Assembly (NCBI GenBank): GCA_049583635.1
Contig: JBAUWF010000067.1
Span: forward strand, 1 to 64,000
From: Dokdonella_A sp049583635
Lineage (GTDB): Bacteria; Pseudomonadota; Gammaproteobacteria; Xanthomonadales; Rhodanobacteraceae
Reading direction: 5' to 3'
DNA: 64,000 nucleotides
Below the pieces are notes generated by a model. That model saw nothing but the letters and a program-made list of their open reading frames with translations, was not told the origin of the DNA and made no database searches. Below, one piece after another: positions 30,142 through 38,969 of the stretch (position 1 is its first letter; the number at the start of each line of letters is the position of its first letter). Both the position numbers and the translations under genes were made by a program.

Positions 30142-30283
30142 CGGATGGATTATGCGGGAAGAGGCGCGGGCGGCAAGCAGTGAGCAGTTCGCCCACACGA
30201 CGGACAGTCACCCTCGACCTCTCGCCGCTCGTACCTCACAGCTCACAGCTATACTGCCAGCGCCGTAGTTATCCACCCGGATC

Positions 30284-31582
30284 GTGTTCCAGCGCCTGCT
30301 CTACACGCTCACCATGTACCTGCTTACGCCGGTCATCCTGTACCGGCTAGCGGCGCGCGGGTTGCGCTACCCGGATTATTTCGAACGCTGGCGCGAGCGC
30401 TTCGGATTCTTTCCAGACCCGGGCTTGCGCGACAGCATCTGGGTGCATGCGGTGTCGGTCGGCGAGGTCAATGCGGCGGTTCCGTTGATCGAGGCGTTGA
30501 TGCAGCGTTACCGCAACGTGCCTTTGGTCATAACCACGGTGACGCCGACCGGCTCGGAGCGCGTGCAGAAGCTGTTCGGGGAACGCGCATTTCATGTCTA
30601 CCTGCCATACGATCTTACCGCGTCGATCGAACGCTTCCTGGACCGCGTGCGACCGCGTCTGGCGGTAGTCATGGAAACTGAAATCTGGCCGAACCTGTTC
30701 ATGACCTGCAACGGGCGCGGCATTCCCATTGTGGTTGCCAATGCGCGCTTGTCGGAGCGATCGTTGCGCGGGTACGGTCCGGTACGGCCGATGGCGCGAC
30801 GTGCAATCCGCTGCGCGAATTTTGTCGCGGCGCAATCGCCGTCCGATGCCGAACGCCTGCGTGCGCTGGGCACGCCGCCTCAGCGAATGGCGGTAGTCGG
30901 CAATCTGAAGTTCGATATGGCATTGCCTGACGGCGTGCGTGAGCGCGGCGAACAATACCGCTCTGCCTGGGGCGAACATCGGCCGGTGTGGATCGCGGCG
31001 AGCACGCACGAGGGCGAGGAACTGGCGGTGCTCAAGGCGCATACCGCGGTTCTGCGCCGCTTTCCAGATGCGTTGCTGCTGGTGGCGCCGCGTCATCCCG
31101 AACGCTTTCGTCTTATCGCCACTTCGTGTCGGGCGCTTGGATTTCGTACCGAGACGCGCAGCGAAGACGAGCGTCCCGATCCATCCTGCCAGTGTTTCGT
31201 CATCGATACGATGGGTGAACTCATGGGTTTCTACGCCGGTGCCGACGTTGCCTTCGTCGGCGGCAGCCTGGTGCCGGTTGGGGGACATAACCTTCTCGAA
31301 CCCGCAGCACTGATGAAGCCGGTACTGGTCGGGCCGCACACATTCAATTTTGCCGAGATTACCGAGGGCCTGATTGCGGCTTACGCCGCGCGACGCGTCG
31401 CGGACGCCGATGCGCTCGGCCCGGCGATCGTGCGCCTGCTCGCGCGCGAGCAGGAACGTCGTTCCATGGGCGAGGCGGCGCGCGCGGTCATGGAGCGCGA
31501 GCGCGGCGCAGTCGAGCGCACCATTACGATCATCGAGCGCGTACTCGCCGAGGCGGCTACCGAAAGCCCTGCTCACGGCTGA
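30284..31582 (+). CDS. waaA: 3-deoxy-D-manno-octulosonic acid transferase
   Basis: A 432-residue enzyme that transfers Kdo from CMP-Kdo to lipid IVA, the first step of the LPS inner core. It has an N-terminal membrane anchor (LYTLTMYLLTPVILYRLA), then a GT-B fold. Family landmarks are WVHAVSVGEVNAAVPLI, TVTPTGSERVQKLFG, ETEIWPNLFM and the C-terminal FVGGSLVPVGGHNLLEPAAL. The start is GTG at 30284. It is divergent from the lipid A acyltransferase gene. Confidence 0.96.
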   Translation: MFQRLLYTLTMYLLTPVILYRLAARGLRYPDYFERWRERFGFFPDPGLRDSIWVHAVSVGEVNAAVPLIEALMQRYRNVPLVITTVTPTGSERVQKLFGERAFHVYLPYDLTASIERFLDRVRPRLAVVMETEIWPNLFMTCNGRGIPIVVANARLSERSLRGYGPVRPMARRAIRCANFVAAQSPSDAERLRALGTPPQRMAVVGNLKFDMALPDGVRERGEQYRSAWGEHRPVWIAASTHEGEELAVLKAHTAVLRRFPDALLLVAPRHPERFRLIATSCRALGFRTETRSEDERPDPSCQCFVIDTMGELMGFYAGADVAFVGGSLVPVGGHNLLEPAALMKPVLVGPHTFNFAEITEGLIAAYAARRVADADALGPAIVRLLAREQERRSMGEAARAVMERERGAVERTITIIERVLAEAATESPAHG

Positions 31583-31590
31583 TGGATCGT

Positions 31591-31610
31591 GCCGCGTCGT
31601 GTGACGCGGC
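31591..31610. terminator. Bidirectional hairpin between waaA and tolC
   Basis: GCCGCGTC (31591-31598) and GACGCGGC (31603-31610) form a perfect eight-pair stem with a GTGT loop. It lies between the stops of two convergent genes and overlaps the tolC stop by one base. There is no long T-run on either side. Confidence 0.6.
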
Positions 31611-32995
31611 TATTCGAGCAGCGAGTTGACCAGTTGCAAGTCGCGCAGCTGGATCACGCCGGCCGATTGCTTGAGTTTGAGACCATTGAGCACAAAGCTG
31701 TGACGTGCCTGCGAGTAGTCGCTCTGCGCCTGCAGCAATTGCTGCTGGCTGATCAGCACGTCGACAATCGTGCGCGTGCCGACTTCATAACCGGCCTGGG
31801 TGGCGTCGAGCGAGCTCTTCGCTGAAACGACGGCCTGCTTGCGCGCTTCCACCTCGCTGGCCCCGGCGATCACGGCGCGGTAGTTGCTGCGCGTATCGCG
31901 CACGACCATGCGGCGCTGCAATTCGTACTGATCCTGCGCAAAGTCGCGGTTGTAGACTGCCTGGCGCACGCGCGACTGGGTCAACCCACCGGTGAACAAC
32001 GGCACGTTCAGCGCAAACCCGATCGCAGTGTCGGACCGGGTGCTGTTGGTATGAATCTCGCCGCCGTATTGCGCGGAATTCTGGTCGGCCCAGGTCGGTG
32101 AACGAGTGTAGACGATCTGACCGGTAATGGTCGGCAGATAGCCGGCACGCGCGGTTTTCACGTTGTCGCCGGCGGCATCGAGCTGGAACGCAAACGAGCT
32201 CAATGTCGGGTTCTCCTTGAGCGCGACGTCGACCCACGCCGAAGGATCGTTCGGTTTCGGATGATCGAGCGGCAGATCATCGCGCAGCGTCTTCAGGTTG
32301 CCTGGCTCCTTGCCGGTCAACTGGCGCAGGCCTTCGCGTGCGTCGTCGACGGCATTCTGCGCGGCGATCACGTTGGCGATTGCGGAATCGTGATTGGCCT
32401 TGGCGTCGTTGACGTCGGTGATCGCCGACAGGCCCACCTCGAAGCGTTGTTGCGCCTGTTCGAGTTGACGATTGAGCGCCTCTTCGTTGGATTTTGCGAA
32501 TTTGAGCGCGTCCTCGGCAGTCAGTACGGCGAAGTAGGCCGTGGCGACGCGGATATACAGATCCTGCGCGGCGGCTTCATAGGTTGCATCGCCGGCGTTG
32601 GCCTGGGCCCTGCTGGCCGCGAGCCCGGTCCATTGGCTGATGTCGAGGATGCTCTGAGTCAACGTACCGTTCAGGGTGCGTCCGTAACTGCGCGAGGATG
32701 ATGTAATCGGCACCAGCACGAGGTTGCCGTTGGCATCGGTAAAGAACTGCTCGTTGGTTCCGCTGCCATGGCTCCTCTGATAGTTCAGGCTCGCGTTGAT
32801 CTGCGGCAGCAATTGCGAGCGCGCCTGATCGACACCTTCCTCGGTGGCGTACTTGGTCGCTTCGGCCCCCGCGAGCTGTGGATCGGATGCGCGCGCCTGC
32901 TGGTATATCTGCAGCAGATCTTCGGCATGTCCGGCAGACGTGCCCGTAACCAGTATCAGGACCAGGGCGATCGGCAAACAGCGAATGCGAATCAT
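31610..32995 (-). CDS. tolC: TolC family outer-membrane channel
   Basis: A 461-residue exported protein. A signal peptide ends after GHA (about residue 23), and AEDLLQIYQQARASDPQL follows, the standard TolC opening. Two duplicated halves of long helices and beta strands follow, with GTRTIVDVLISQQQLLQAQSDYSQARHSF in the second. It would form the trimeric exit duct for type I secretion or drug efflux. The start at 32995 has GAGGA about 8 nt upstream; the longer frame to 33040 overlaps the previous gene and lacks a signal peptide start. It follows the PCMT-type gene by 41 nt and is probably in the same operon. Confidence 0.93.
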   Translation of the reverse strand: MIRIRCLPIALVLILVTGTSAGHAEDLLQIYQQARASDPQLAGAEATKYATEEGVDQARSQLLPQINASLNYQRSHGSGTNEQFFTDANGNLVLVPITSSSRSYGRTLNGTLTQSILDISQWTGLAASRAQANAGDATYEAAAQDLYIRVATAYFAVLTAEDALKFAKSNEEALNRQLEQAQQRFEVGLSAITDVNDAKANHDSAIANVIAAQNAVDDAREGLRQLTGKEPGNLKTLRDDLPLDHPKPNDPSAWVDVALKENPTLSSFAFQLDAAGDNVKTARAGYLPTITGQIVYTRSPTWADQNSAQYGGEIHTNSTRSDTAIGFALNVPLFTGGLTQSRVRQAVYNRDFAQDQYELQRRMVVRDTRSNYRAVIAGASEVEARKQAVVSAKSSLDATQAGYEVGTRTIVDVLISQQQLLQAQSDYSQARHSFVLNGLKLKQSAGVIQLRDLQLVNSLLE

Positions 32996-33036
32996 CGATT
33001 CAATCCTCAAAAAAACATGATGGTGCGTCGGATGGG

Positions 33037-33690
33037 TCACAGCAGGAAACGACGCGGTGGCCCGGCATGATTCAGATAAGGCAGGTCGGTCTCGAACAGG
33101 CTTTCGTCGCGCCAGTGGGTTTCGTTGATGCGTGTGGTCATGATTGCCTGCATGGCTGGCGATTCACCGACCACGGCGAACAGGCGTCCGCCGGGACGGA
33201 CCCATTCGCGAAACCGTTCGGGCAGTGCGTACACGGCGCCGGTCACGACGACCACATCGAATGTCTCGGTCGTCGTGAAGTTTTCGAGTGCGACAGCCAC
33301 ATCTATTCTGGCGTTGTGAACATGTGCCGCTGCGAGCCGTTCGCGGGCGGTTGCGGCGAGATCGGCGTGTTGTTCGATGCTGAACACAGTATGCGCAAGT
33401 CGCGCCATGCAAGCCGTAATGAAGCCTGAGCCGGTACCGATTTCCAGCACCCGCTCGTTCGGTGCCAGAGCGAGCGCCTGCAGCATTCGTCCCTCGATCA
33501 CGGGTTTCATCATGGTTTCGCCGTGACCGATCGGCAGCGCCATGTCGGCAAAAGCCAGGTTGCGGTGCCGTGGCGCAACGAAATTCTCGCGTGCCACGTT
33601 GGCCAGCACGTCGAGTACCAGCGCATCAAGCACGTCCCAGGCGCGCACCTGATTTTCCACCATGTTCTGTCTTGCCCTTTCGATATCCAT
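33037..33690 (-). CDS. Protein-L-isoaspartate O-methyltransferase family protein
   Basis: A 217-residue SAM-dependent methyltransferase fold. It opens MDIERARQNMVENQVRAW and has SAM motif I VLEIGTGSGFITACMARL near residue 80. It belongs to the PCMT family in its short, diverged branch, so true isoaspartate repair is not assured. The branch is often found beside tolC in Xanthomonadales. The start at 33690 has GGAAGA just upstream. The frame is open for 58 codons more, but that part has no family resemblance. Confidence 0.88.
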   Translation of the reverse strand: MDIERARQNMVENQVRAWDVLDALVLDVLANVARENFVAPRHRNLAFADMALPIGHGETMMKPVIEGRMLQALALAPNERVLEIGTGSGFITACMARLAHTVFSIEQHADLAATARERLAAAHVHNARIDVAVALENFTTTETFDVVVVTGAVYALPERFREWVRPGGRLFAVVGESPAMQAIMTTRINETHWRDESLFETDLPYLNHAGPPRRFLL

Positions 33691-34109
33691 GACTGTCTTC
33701 CATTTGCGATGTTGACCGAGCCTGCCCGGCGCGCACCACATCAAGTGCGCGAGTGGCTCGGCGAGAAAGTGCGCAGGCACCCGCGCTCTCCCCATCGGGC
33801 GAATCACCTTGACCGTCGCGACGCCGTTTCCCGAAGTGCCGGAAGTCATCGGGACCATCGACACCCGGCGTCCGCAGACGGCCGGCCGTTAGCCCGGACA
33901 CGGACACTGCGGACACTGCCCGGCCCGCAGCGGCTGCATCGTGCGTACGCGCAACGACCAAATCTCTTGGTCACTGTTCGGCAAGCAAGGGCCGGGCCAC
34001 AGCAAGCGACGGTGTACCGCGCTGGTTGCTGCATGCTCCGCACCCGCATGCCGATCTATTCATAAACTTGCGAGTATAGTATAATGGATAGACAGGTTTC
34101 ATTCTGGAA
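33691..34109. other. Divergent intergenic region before the TetR gene
   Basis: This 419-nt gap separates the PCMT-tolC pair (minus) from the TetR gene (plus). A TATAAT at 34080-34085 in an AT-rich patch just before the TetR start is the best candidate -10 box; I see no good -35 at the right spacing. Several overlapping open frames here have no family resemblance. A TetR operator controlling tolC would be expected in this gap, but I could not pick one out. Confidence 0.45.
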
Positions 34110-34757
34110 ATGACGCAAGCACTCGCCAAATCACCGGGTCCGGGCCGCCCCAAGGATCTGGAAAAACGTGCGGCCATCCTCGAGGCCGCCAAGCGCCTGT
34201 TTCCGCAGCGTGGTTTCGATGGCACGAGCATGGATTTGATCGCGGCCGCGGCCGGCGTGTCCAAGCTCACCGTGTACAGCCATTTTCACGACAAGGAAAC
34301 ACTCTACGTCGAGGCGATCCGTGCCAAGTGCGAGGCGCAGATGCCCGCGACGCTGTTCGATGTGGACCTCGACGGTCCGCTGCGCCGCCAGCTCGAAGCG
34401 ATCGCGCTCGCGTTCTTCGAACTCGTCACGAGTGCCGAAGCGATCGCGTTGCATCGCCTGCTTACAGCCGGCAATGGCGCGTCGGCGAAACTCGGGCAGA
34501 TGTTCTGGGAAGCCGGTCCGCAACGCGTGCAGCAGTCGTTTGCTGAGTTTCTGCGCTCCAAGGTCGACGCCGGCAAGCTCGACCTTCGAGATGTCGAGCG
34601 CGGCGCGGCGCAGTTCTTCTGCCTGCTCAAGGGCGAGCCCCATGCGCGCCTGCTGTGCGGCTGCGGCAAGCCGTTCGTCGGCAGCGAAGTCGACGATCAT
34701 CTGCACGCGACCGTCGAGTTGTTCCTGCGCGCCTACGAACCCCGCAGCGCGCGCTGA
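34110..34757 (+). CDS. TetR/AcrR family transcriptional regulator
   Basis: A 215-residue repressor. The DNA-binding helix-turn-helix covers about 20-65 (AAILEAAKRLFPQRGFDGTSMDLIAAAAGVSKLTVYSHF by position). The C-terminal ligand region resembles the AefR/DUF1956-like TetR subgroup. TetR proteins usually control a gene next door; here the divergent PCMT-tolC pair is the natural candidate, and tolC would fit an efflux circuit. The ligand is unknown. Confidence 0.93.
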   Translation: MTQALAKSPGPGRPKDLEKRAAILEAAKRLFPQRGFDGTSMDLIAAAAGVSKLTVYSHFHDKETLYVEAIRAKCEAQMPATLFDVDLDGPLRRQLEAIALAFFELVTSAEAIALHRLLTAGNGASAKLGQMFWEAGPQRVQQSFAEFLRSKVDAGKLDLRDVERGAAQFFCLLKGEPHARLLCGCGKPFVGSEVDDHLHATVELFLRAYEPRSAR

Positions 34758-34830
34758 GTCACCGCGACCCGCTCATCGAACCGCCACGAGATCGCGCGCG
34801 ATGCGGTGTGCGCAAGGCCGGCTATGCGAA

Positions 34831-36651
34831 TCAATGCCGCGGTCGCCAGACGATCTCGAGCCAGCCGGAGCGGCCCGGCGTGTTGTAACCGTGCACGAGT
34901 TCATAGTCGCGGTCATCGAGATTTTCGGCGCGCGCAATGAGCTGCCAGGCAGGCGCAAGCGCGATCATCGCGCGCAGATTCACGATCGCGTACCCTGGAA
35001 GCATCGCGCCGAAATCGTTCCGGCGACTGCTCGCGAGGAACTCGACACCGGCCCGCAACCGCTCGCTGAAACGGTAATCGAGCGTCGATGACAGCTTGCG
35101 TTTCGCGCGCCGAAGCAAGGTCTCGTTGGTGTCGAGATCGCGCGGGTTCTGAAACGTCAGTGCGGTATGAGCAAACCAGTCGCCGTGCGTCGCCTCCCAG
35201 GTCAATTCGGCGCCGTCGATCGCACTGCGATCGATATTTTGGGCGCGGGAATTTTCACCGGTGAACGCGATGAGATCGTGGATGCGCGTGCGAAACATGT
35301 TCACGCCGACCCTCTGTCCCGGCACCGGGGTGAAATCGAGGCCGAACTCCGTGCTGTGCGAGCGCTCCGGATGGAGGTCGGGATTGCCGGCGAACTGACC
35401 GCCGTAGCCCGGCGAGAATTGCTCGTTGAGATCGGGCGCACGAAATCCCTGACCGAAGCTGACCCAGGCGCGCATGCTCGGTGCGAAACGCCAGCCGAAC
35501 GCGGTCGTTCCCGTGGTCGCGCCACCGAAACGGTCGTTCCAGTCGCGCCGACCGGCGATCTCCGCATCGAGCGCGCCGAAGGCCGCGTGCCAGCCGCCGA
35601 ACGCGGCGCGGTTGTCGCGCGTGCCGCCGTAGACGGGTTGGTCGGCAAACGCATCGTGGGTTTCGCCTCGCTCATGCACAAAGTCGAGCCCGGCTGTGAG
35701 GTGCTGGCTCGGCGAGAGCTGGAATTCGTTCTGCCAACTAAGGGAATCGCGTCGCGTCAGGAACAGGTTCGATCCGGGCGTGTCGTAATCCTCGCGGCTG
35801 TTGCCCACGACCAGCGCATGGTGCCAGCCCGGTGTCAGGTCGCCCGCAAGCGTCACGCCGGCGGTCTGTTCGATCACATGCGAGGTCGCGGGTACGTCAA
35901 CGCCCTGGTCGAATTCGATGTCGCCGTCGCTGCGCAGCAGCGACGCGCCGAGCGCCTGCGTTCCGAGGACGACGCTCGCGCGCGCGGCGATGTTGCGATC
36001 GCGAAAGCTGTCGTCGTCCGGGTCATAACCGAAGCCGTCCGCATTCTGCGACGAGAATCCGCCGACGTGGCGCGCGCCGACCATCATGCTGAAACCACCC
36101 GCGTCGCTCCATCGCCCGAAGCCCGCGCTGCCATCGGCATCGCCGTAGCTGCCATAACGAAGCGCGACGCGCGGCCTGGTGAGCTTGCGCGTGAAAATCT
36201 GCACGACACCGCCGATCGCATCCGAACCCCAATAGCTCGCGCGTGGCCCGCGCACGATCTCGATGCGCTCGACCGCATCCAGCGGCAACTGATCGAACGC
36301 GTACGTGCCACTGCCGACCGCGGCCGAACGCACGCCGTCGATCAGCACGAGCACCTGATTGGAATTGGTGCCGCGCAGGAACAGCGAGGTTTGCGAACCC
36401 GGCCCGCCGGTCCGCGCGAGATCGACGCCAGCCTGGAGGCGCAGCAGGTCCAGCACATCGCGGGCGCCGCTCGCGTTTATGTCGGCGCGCGTGATCACGC
36501 TGACATCCGCGAGTGTTGCGTCGATTGTTTCGGGAACGCGCGTCGCCGTGACCTGCACGATCGGCTGCGTTGTCGTTTCATCGGCGCAGGCAGCGCGCGC
36601 AACCAAGCTGGCCGCACTGGCGACCAGAATGACTCGAAAACAAAGATTCAC
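34831..36651 (-). CDS. btuB: BtuB-like TonB-dependent cobalamin receptor
   Basis: A 606-residue outer-membrane receptor that should import vitamin B12 using TonB energy. It has a signal peptide (to about ACA, residue 23), a TonB-box-like PIVQVTATR near 31, a plug domain (ARDVLDLLRLQAGVDLARTG, then LFLRGTNSNQVLVLIDGVR, then VERIEIVRGPRASYWGSDAIGGVV) and a 22-strand barrel. I took the GTG at 36651 because GGAGGA lies 7 nt upstream; the ATG at 36666 has none. A cobalamin riboswitch lies in its leader, which supports the substrate. Repression by adenosylcobalamin is expected. No BtuCDF transporter genes are in the window. Confidence 0.93.
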   Translation of the reverse strand: MNLCFRVILVASAASLVARAACADETTTQPIVQVTATRVPETIDATLADVSVITRADINASGARDVLDLLRLQAGVDLARTGGPGSQTSLFLRGTNSNQVLVLIDGVRSAAVGSGTYAFDQLPLDAVERIEIVRGPRASYWGSDAIGGVVQIFTRKLTRPRVALRYGSYGDADGSAGFGRWSDAGGFSMMVGARHVGGFSSQNADGFGYDPDDDSFRDRNIAARASVVLGTQALGASLLRSDGDIEFDQGVDVPATSHVIEQTAGVTLAGDLTPGWHHALVVGNSREDYDTPGSNLFLTRRDSLSWQNEFQLSPSQHLTAGLDFVHERGETHDAFADQPVYGGTRDNRAAFGGWHAAFGALDAEIAGRRDWNDRFGGATTGTTAFGWRFAPSMRAWVSFGQGFRAPDLNEQFSPGYGGQFAGNPDLHPERSHSTEFGLDFTPVPGQRVGVNMFRTRIHDLIAFTGENSRAQNIDRSAIDGAELTWEATHGDWFAHTALTFQNPRDLDTNETLLRRAKRKLSSTLDYRFSERLRAGVEFLASSRRNDFGAMLPGYAIVNLRAMIALAPAWQLIARAENLDDRDYELVHGYNTPGRSGWLEIVWRPRH

Positions 36652-36816
36652 GTCTGCATCCTCCATCGCACACCCGCGTGGCCAGAGGCTGCGGTGGAAG
36701 ACGCGCCGGGACGAAGGACGGCCCGCCCGTCCGTTGCCCGCCGCAACCCCTGGAGCTCATGGCGCAAAAAAACGCCAAGCGACAGGCCGGTCTCCGGGCT
36801 CGCAAGCGACGGATGA

Positions 36817-36879
36817 GGAGTGCGGTCATGGATGACCGTTGTTTGACTTCGCGATCATGGACGATCGCAAAACCACTCC
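36817..36879. repeat. Palindromic element A inside the riboswitch
   Basis: The ends GGAGTG and CACTCC pair perfectly. Between them are two hairpins, CGGTCATGGATGACCG (36823-36838) and GCGATC...GATCGC (36851-36868). The whole sits on top of a stem GACGGAT/ATCCGTC (36808-36814 with 36880-36886) of the riboswitch arm. It closely matches element B at 36985-37048. Confidence 0.85.
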
Positions 36880-36984
36880 ATCCGTCGGTCCGACCGCCTT
36901 CCCGCGCGAGCGCAGTGGCATGAAGGTCGGAGTTGGCTTGCTTACCGTTGCGGGGGCAGCGCCGGAATTGAGCAAGTAAGATAG

Positions 36985-37048
36985 GGAATGCGGTCATGGA
37001 TGACCGCTTCTTGACCTTCGCGATCACGGAGATCGCAAGAATCCACTC
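36985..37048. repeat. Palindromic element B inside the riboswitch
   Basis: It has the same order of hairpins as element A: GCGGTCATGGATGACCGC (36990-37007) and GCGATC...GATCGC (37020-37036). Its outer ends (GGAATG, CCACTC) no longer pair as well. It falls between the GGTG and ATTCCGG blocks of the aptamer, a variable stretch that is short in typical cobalamin riboswitches. Confidence 0.85.
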
Positions 37049-37346
37049 GCACCGGCTTCCCGTTTCACCCCGTCCGCCCGGAAGCGGCCGAGGCACCTGT
37101 AGCGCTGGCGAGTGTAGTCGTCGCGGCACGCCTGCCGCAAGAGCGCATCCGAGGCGCTCGAGAACCGCAGCGATGCCGGCGAAACTTCAGCCGGTCGGTC
37201 ACCCATTGCGCGGTTGATCATGGTGCCGCCGCATAACGCCTTGCATTTGTTTCCAGGCCACAGCGAGCATTTCGGCGTGACGCATAGTCGCTGCTCACCT
37301 GTGATTGGAATCGGTCGCGGGCGTTACCTTGACCTAAGCGGCTGGA

Positions 37347-37667
37347 TCATGCTTGCTCGTTCAGACCAAGCAACGGCTCGACTTCGGCCAGGCGCGCGAG
37401 CGCGCGCAATCCGTCGGGCGCGCCGCGATAACGCAAACGGGCTCCGACTTGCGTGGCCCGCGCACTCCATGCCAGCAGCAGTGCGAGCGTGGCGCTGTCG
37501 GCATCGGTCAGACCCGAGAGGTCGACGTTCGTCGTCTGCCCGCGGGACGTGAACGCGATCCCCCGTGGCAACAACGCGCCGGCATTGGCGAATCCGAGGG
37601 CGCCGGTGATCCGCACGCCGCCATCGCCGCCGCGCTCGATTGTTGCTGTTCCGGATGCCCGGCTCAT
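37347..37667 (-). CDS. mlaB: MlaB-type STAS domain protein
   Basis: A 106-residue cytoplasmic STAS-domain protein, with VDLSGLTDADSATLALLLAW in the middle, where the Ser/Thr of the D-x-A-T/S region lies. In the MlaFEDB complex MlaB binds and stabilises the ATPase MlaF. Its start overlaps the mlaC stop by 4 nt. It is the last gene of the operon. Confidence 0.9.
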   Translation of the reverse strand: MSRASGTATIERGGDGGVRITGALGFANAGALLPRGIAFTSRGQTTNVDLSGLTDADSATLALLLAWSARATQVGARLRYRGAPDGLRALARLAEVEPLLGLNEQA

Positions 37668-38350
37668 TTACCGCCCTGGGCGTCTTTCTGCAGGGCGTCC
37701 AGCGCCTTGCCACCCTGCGTTTCCAGGCGCGTGATCAAGGCATCCAGACTGGTTTGCTTGATTTCAGCCGCAACCTGGTTTCGATAGTTGGTTACATAGG
37801 AAATGCCTTCAATGATGACGTCGTAGGCTTTCCATTCACCATCCCGGGTCTTGCGGAATGCGTAATCCACCGGCAGCAGCTTGCCATCGTCAAGCTTGAC
37901 TTGGGTGCGCACGATCGTGCGCCGACTATTGGTTCCGCCCTTGAGCGGCAGCACCTGAACACGACCACGGGTGTAGTTGAGCAGACCCTCCGCGTAACGG
38001 TGGGCGATCGAGTTGTAGAACGCCTTGGCAAAGCGCACACGCTGCGCGGGGCTGGCCGTTTGCGCGTAACGCCCGAGTACCAGAATCGACGCGTAATCAA
38101 TGTCGAAATGCGGCAACAGGATGCCATCGATCAACTTGATCAGACGTTCATGATCCGCCTTGAGTTCGGCCTGGTGACCATCGATCGAGCTGGCAAGCTG
38201 GTCGGCGATGCCTTGAACGATCTTTCCCGGCGACGGGTTGTCGGCCAACGCAGGCACCACCGTTGCGATGCCAAGCATTGTCACCAGCGCGAAACCGGCG
38301 AGACGCAGCGGTATTCGGAGAGGTTCACGAGCGGGACTGGTTCGGGTCAT
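37664..38350 (-). CDS. mlaC: MlaC periplasmic phospholipid carrier
   Basis: A 228-residue protein that shuttles phospholipid between the MlaA lipoprotein in the outer membrane and the MlaD ring in the inner one. It has a signal peptide cut after PALA (about residue 36) and the Ttg2D fold: ILLPHFDIDYASILVLGRYA, then FYNSIAHRYAEGLLNY and YRNQVAAEI. The start at 38350 is preferred; an ATG five codons upstream (38365) is possible. The mlaD gene ends 11 nt before it. Confidence 0.93.
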   Translation of the reverse strand: MTRTSPAREPLRIPLRLAGFALVTMLGIATVVPALADNPSPGKIVQGIADQLASSIDGHQAELKADHERLIKLIDGILLPHFDIDYASILVLGRYAQTASPAQRVRFAKAFYNSIAHRYAEGLLNYTRGRVQVLPLKGGTNSRRTIVRTQVKLDDGKLLPVDYAFRKTRDGEWKAYDVIIEGISYVTNYRNQVAAEIKQTSLDALITRLETQGGKALDALQKDAQGGK

Positions 38351-38361
38351 GCAGTCGATCC

Positions 38362-38898
38362 TCATTGTTTTCGGTCTGGCGTCGACGAATCGGGCGGTCG
38401 CTGATCGGTTGCCTTGCCGGTCGCATCGGACGACTTGTCGGGGCCGTTGCCACCCACCAGGAACTTCCCGATAAGGTCCTCGATCTGCAGCGAAGATTGC
38501 GTAAGGACGAACTCGTCGCCGTCCTTTAATGCATCGAGGGAGCCACCGGGCTGGATTGCAACGTACTGGTCGCCTAGTAAACCGCTGGTGAATATGGCTG
38601 CAGACGAATCTTCCGGCAGATCGTCGTAGCGCCGGTCGATCGACAGTTTGACCACCGCATCGAGCTTGTTCTTGTCGAGTGCGATCGATTCGACTGAGCC
38701 GATACGCACCCCCGAAACCTTGACCGGCGCCCTGAGCTTGAGCGTGCCGACATTCGTGAAATGCGCCAACAGCGTGTAGCTGTCGCCCTGACGATAGTTC
38801 GCGATCGACGTGGTTTGCGTCGCGAGATAGGCGAGCGCCGCAAAGCCGAGCAGGATGAACAGCCCGGTGCCGATCTGGTAGGAATTTCTGTGAGCCAT
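38362..38898 (-). CDS. mlaD: MlaD MCE-domain protein
   Basis: A 178-residue inner-membrane-anchored protein whose MCE domain forms a hexameric ring. It has one N-terminal helix (IGTGLFILLGFAALAYLATQ), then FTNVGTLKLRAPVKVSGVRIGSV and AAIFTSGLLGDQYVAIQPGG, which are MCE landmarks. The C-terminal tail is polar and Pro/Asp-rich. Length is close to E. coli MlaD (183). AGGACA lies about 9 nt before the ATG. Confidence 0.94.
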   Translation of the reverse strand: MAHRNSYQIGTGLFILLGFAALAYLATQTTSIANYRQGDSYTLLAHFTNVGTLKLRAPVKVSGVRIGSVESIALDKNKLDAVVKLSIDRRYDDLPEDSSAAIFTSGLLGDQYVAIQPGGSLDALKDGDEFVLTQSSLQIEDLIGKFLVGGNGPDKSSDATGKATDQRPPDSSTPDRKQ

Positions 38899-38969
38899 GG
38901 TTCGTGTGTCCTGTCTGACAAAATTGCCTAGCGGCCACCTCACCGGCCGGGCGACGCAGATCGTCGCAT

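Larger units (their letters stand above)
36775..37080 (-). promoter_or_regulatory. Cobalamin riboswitch with two inserted palindromic elements
   Basis: Read on the minus strand, the leader carries the conserved cobalamin aptamer blocks in order: GGGAAGCCGGTG (37061-37050), CCGCAACGGTAAGC (about 36954-36940), GCCACTGC (36919-36912), CGGGAAGGCGG (36904-36894) and CCGGAGACCGGCC (36797-36785). The aptamer is near 300 nt, longer than the usual 200. The extra length comes from two similar palindromic elements at 36817-36879 and 36985-37048. A run of seven T follows at 36772-36766 within TGGCG...CGCCA. It should repress the BtuB gene when cobalamin binds. Confidence 0.92.

Noticed and set aside
33691..34109. 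Open frame extending the PCMT-type protein by 58 residues
   Set aside because: The added residues match nothing in the family, and the ATG at 33690 has its own ribosome binding site.
35167..36816. 549-codon open frame on the plus strand opposite the BtuB gene
   Set aside because: It is antisense to a clear TonB receptor and crosses into its riboswitch leader.
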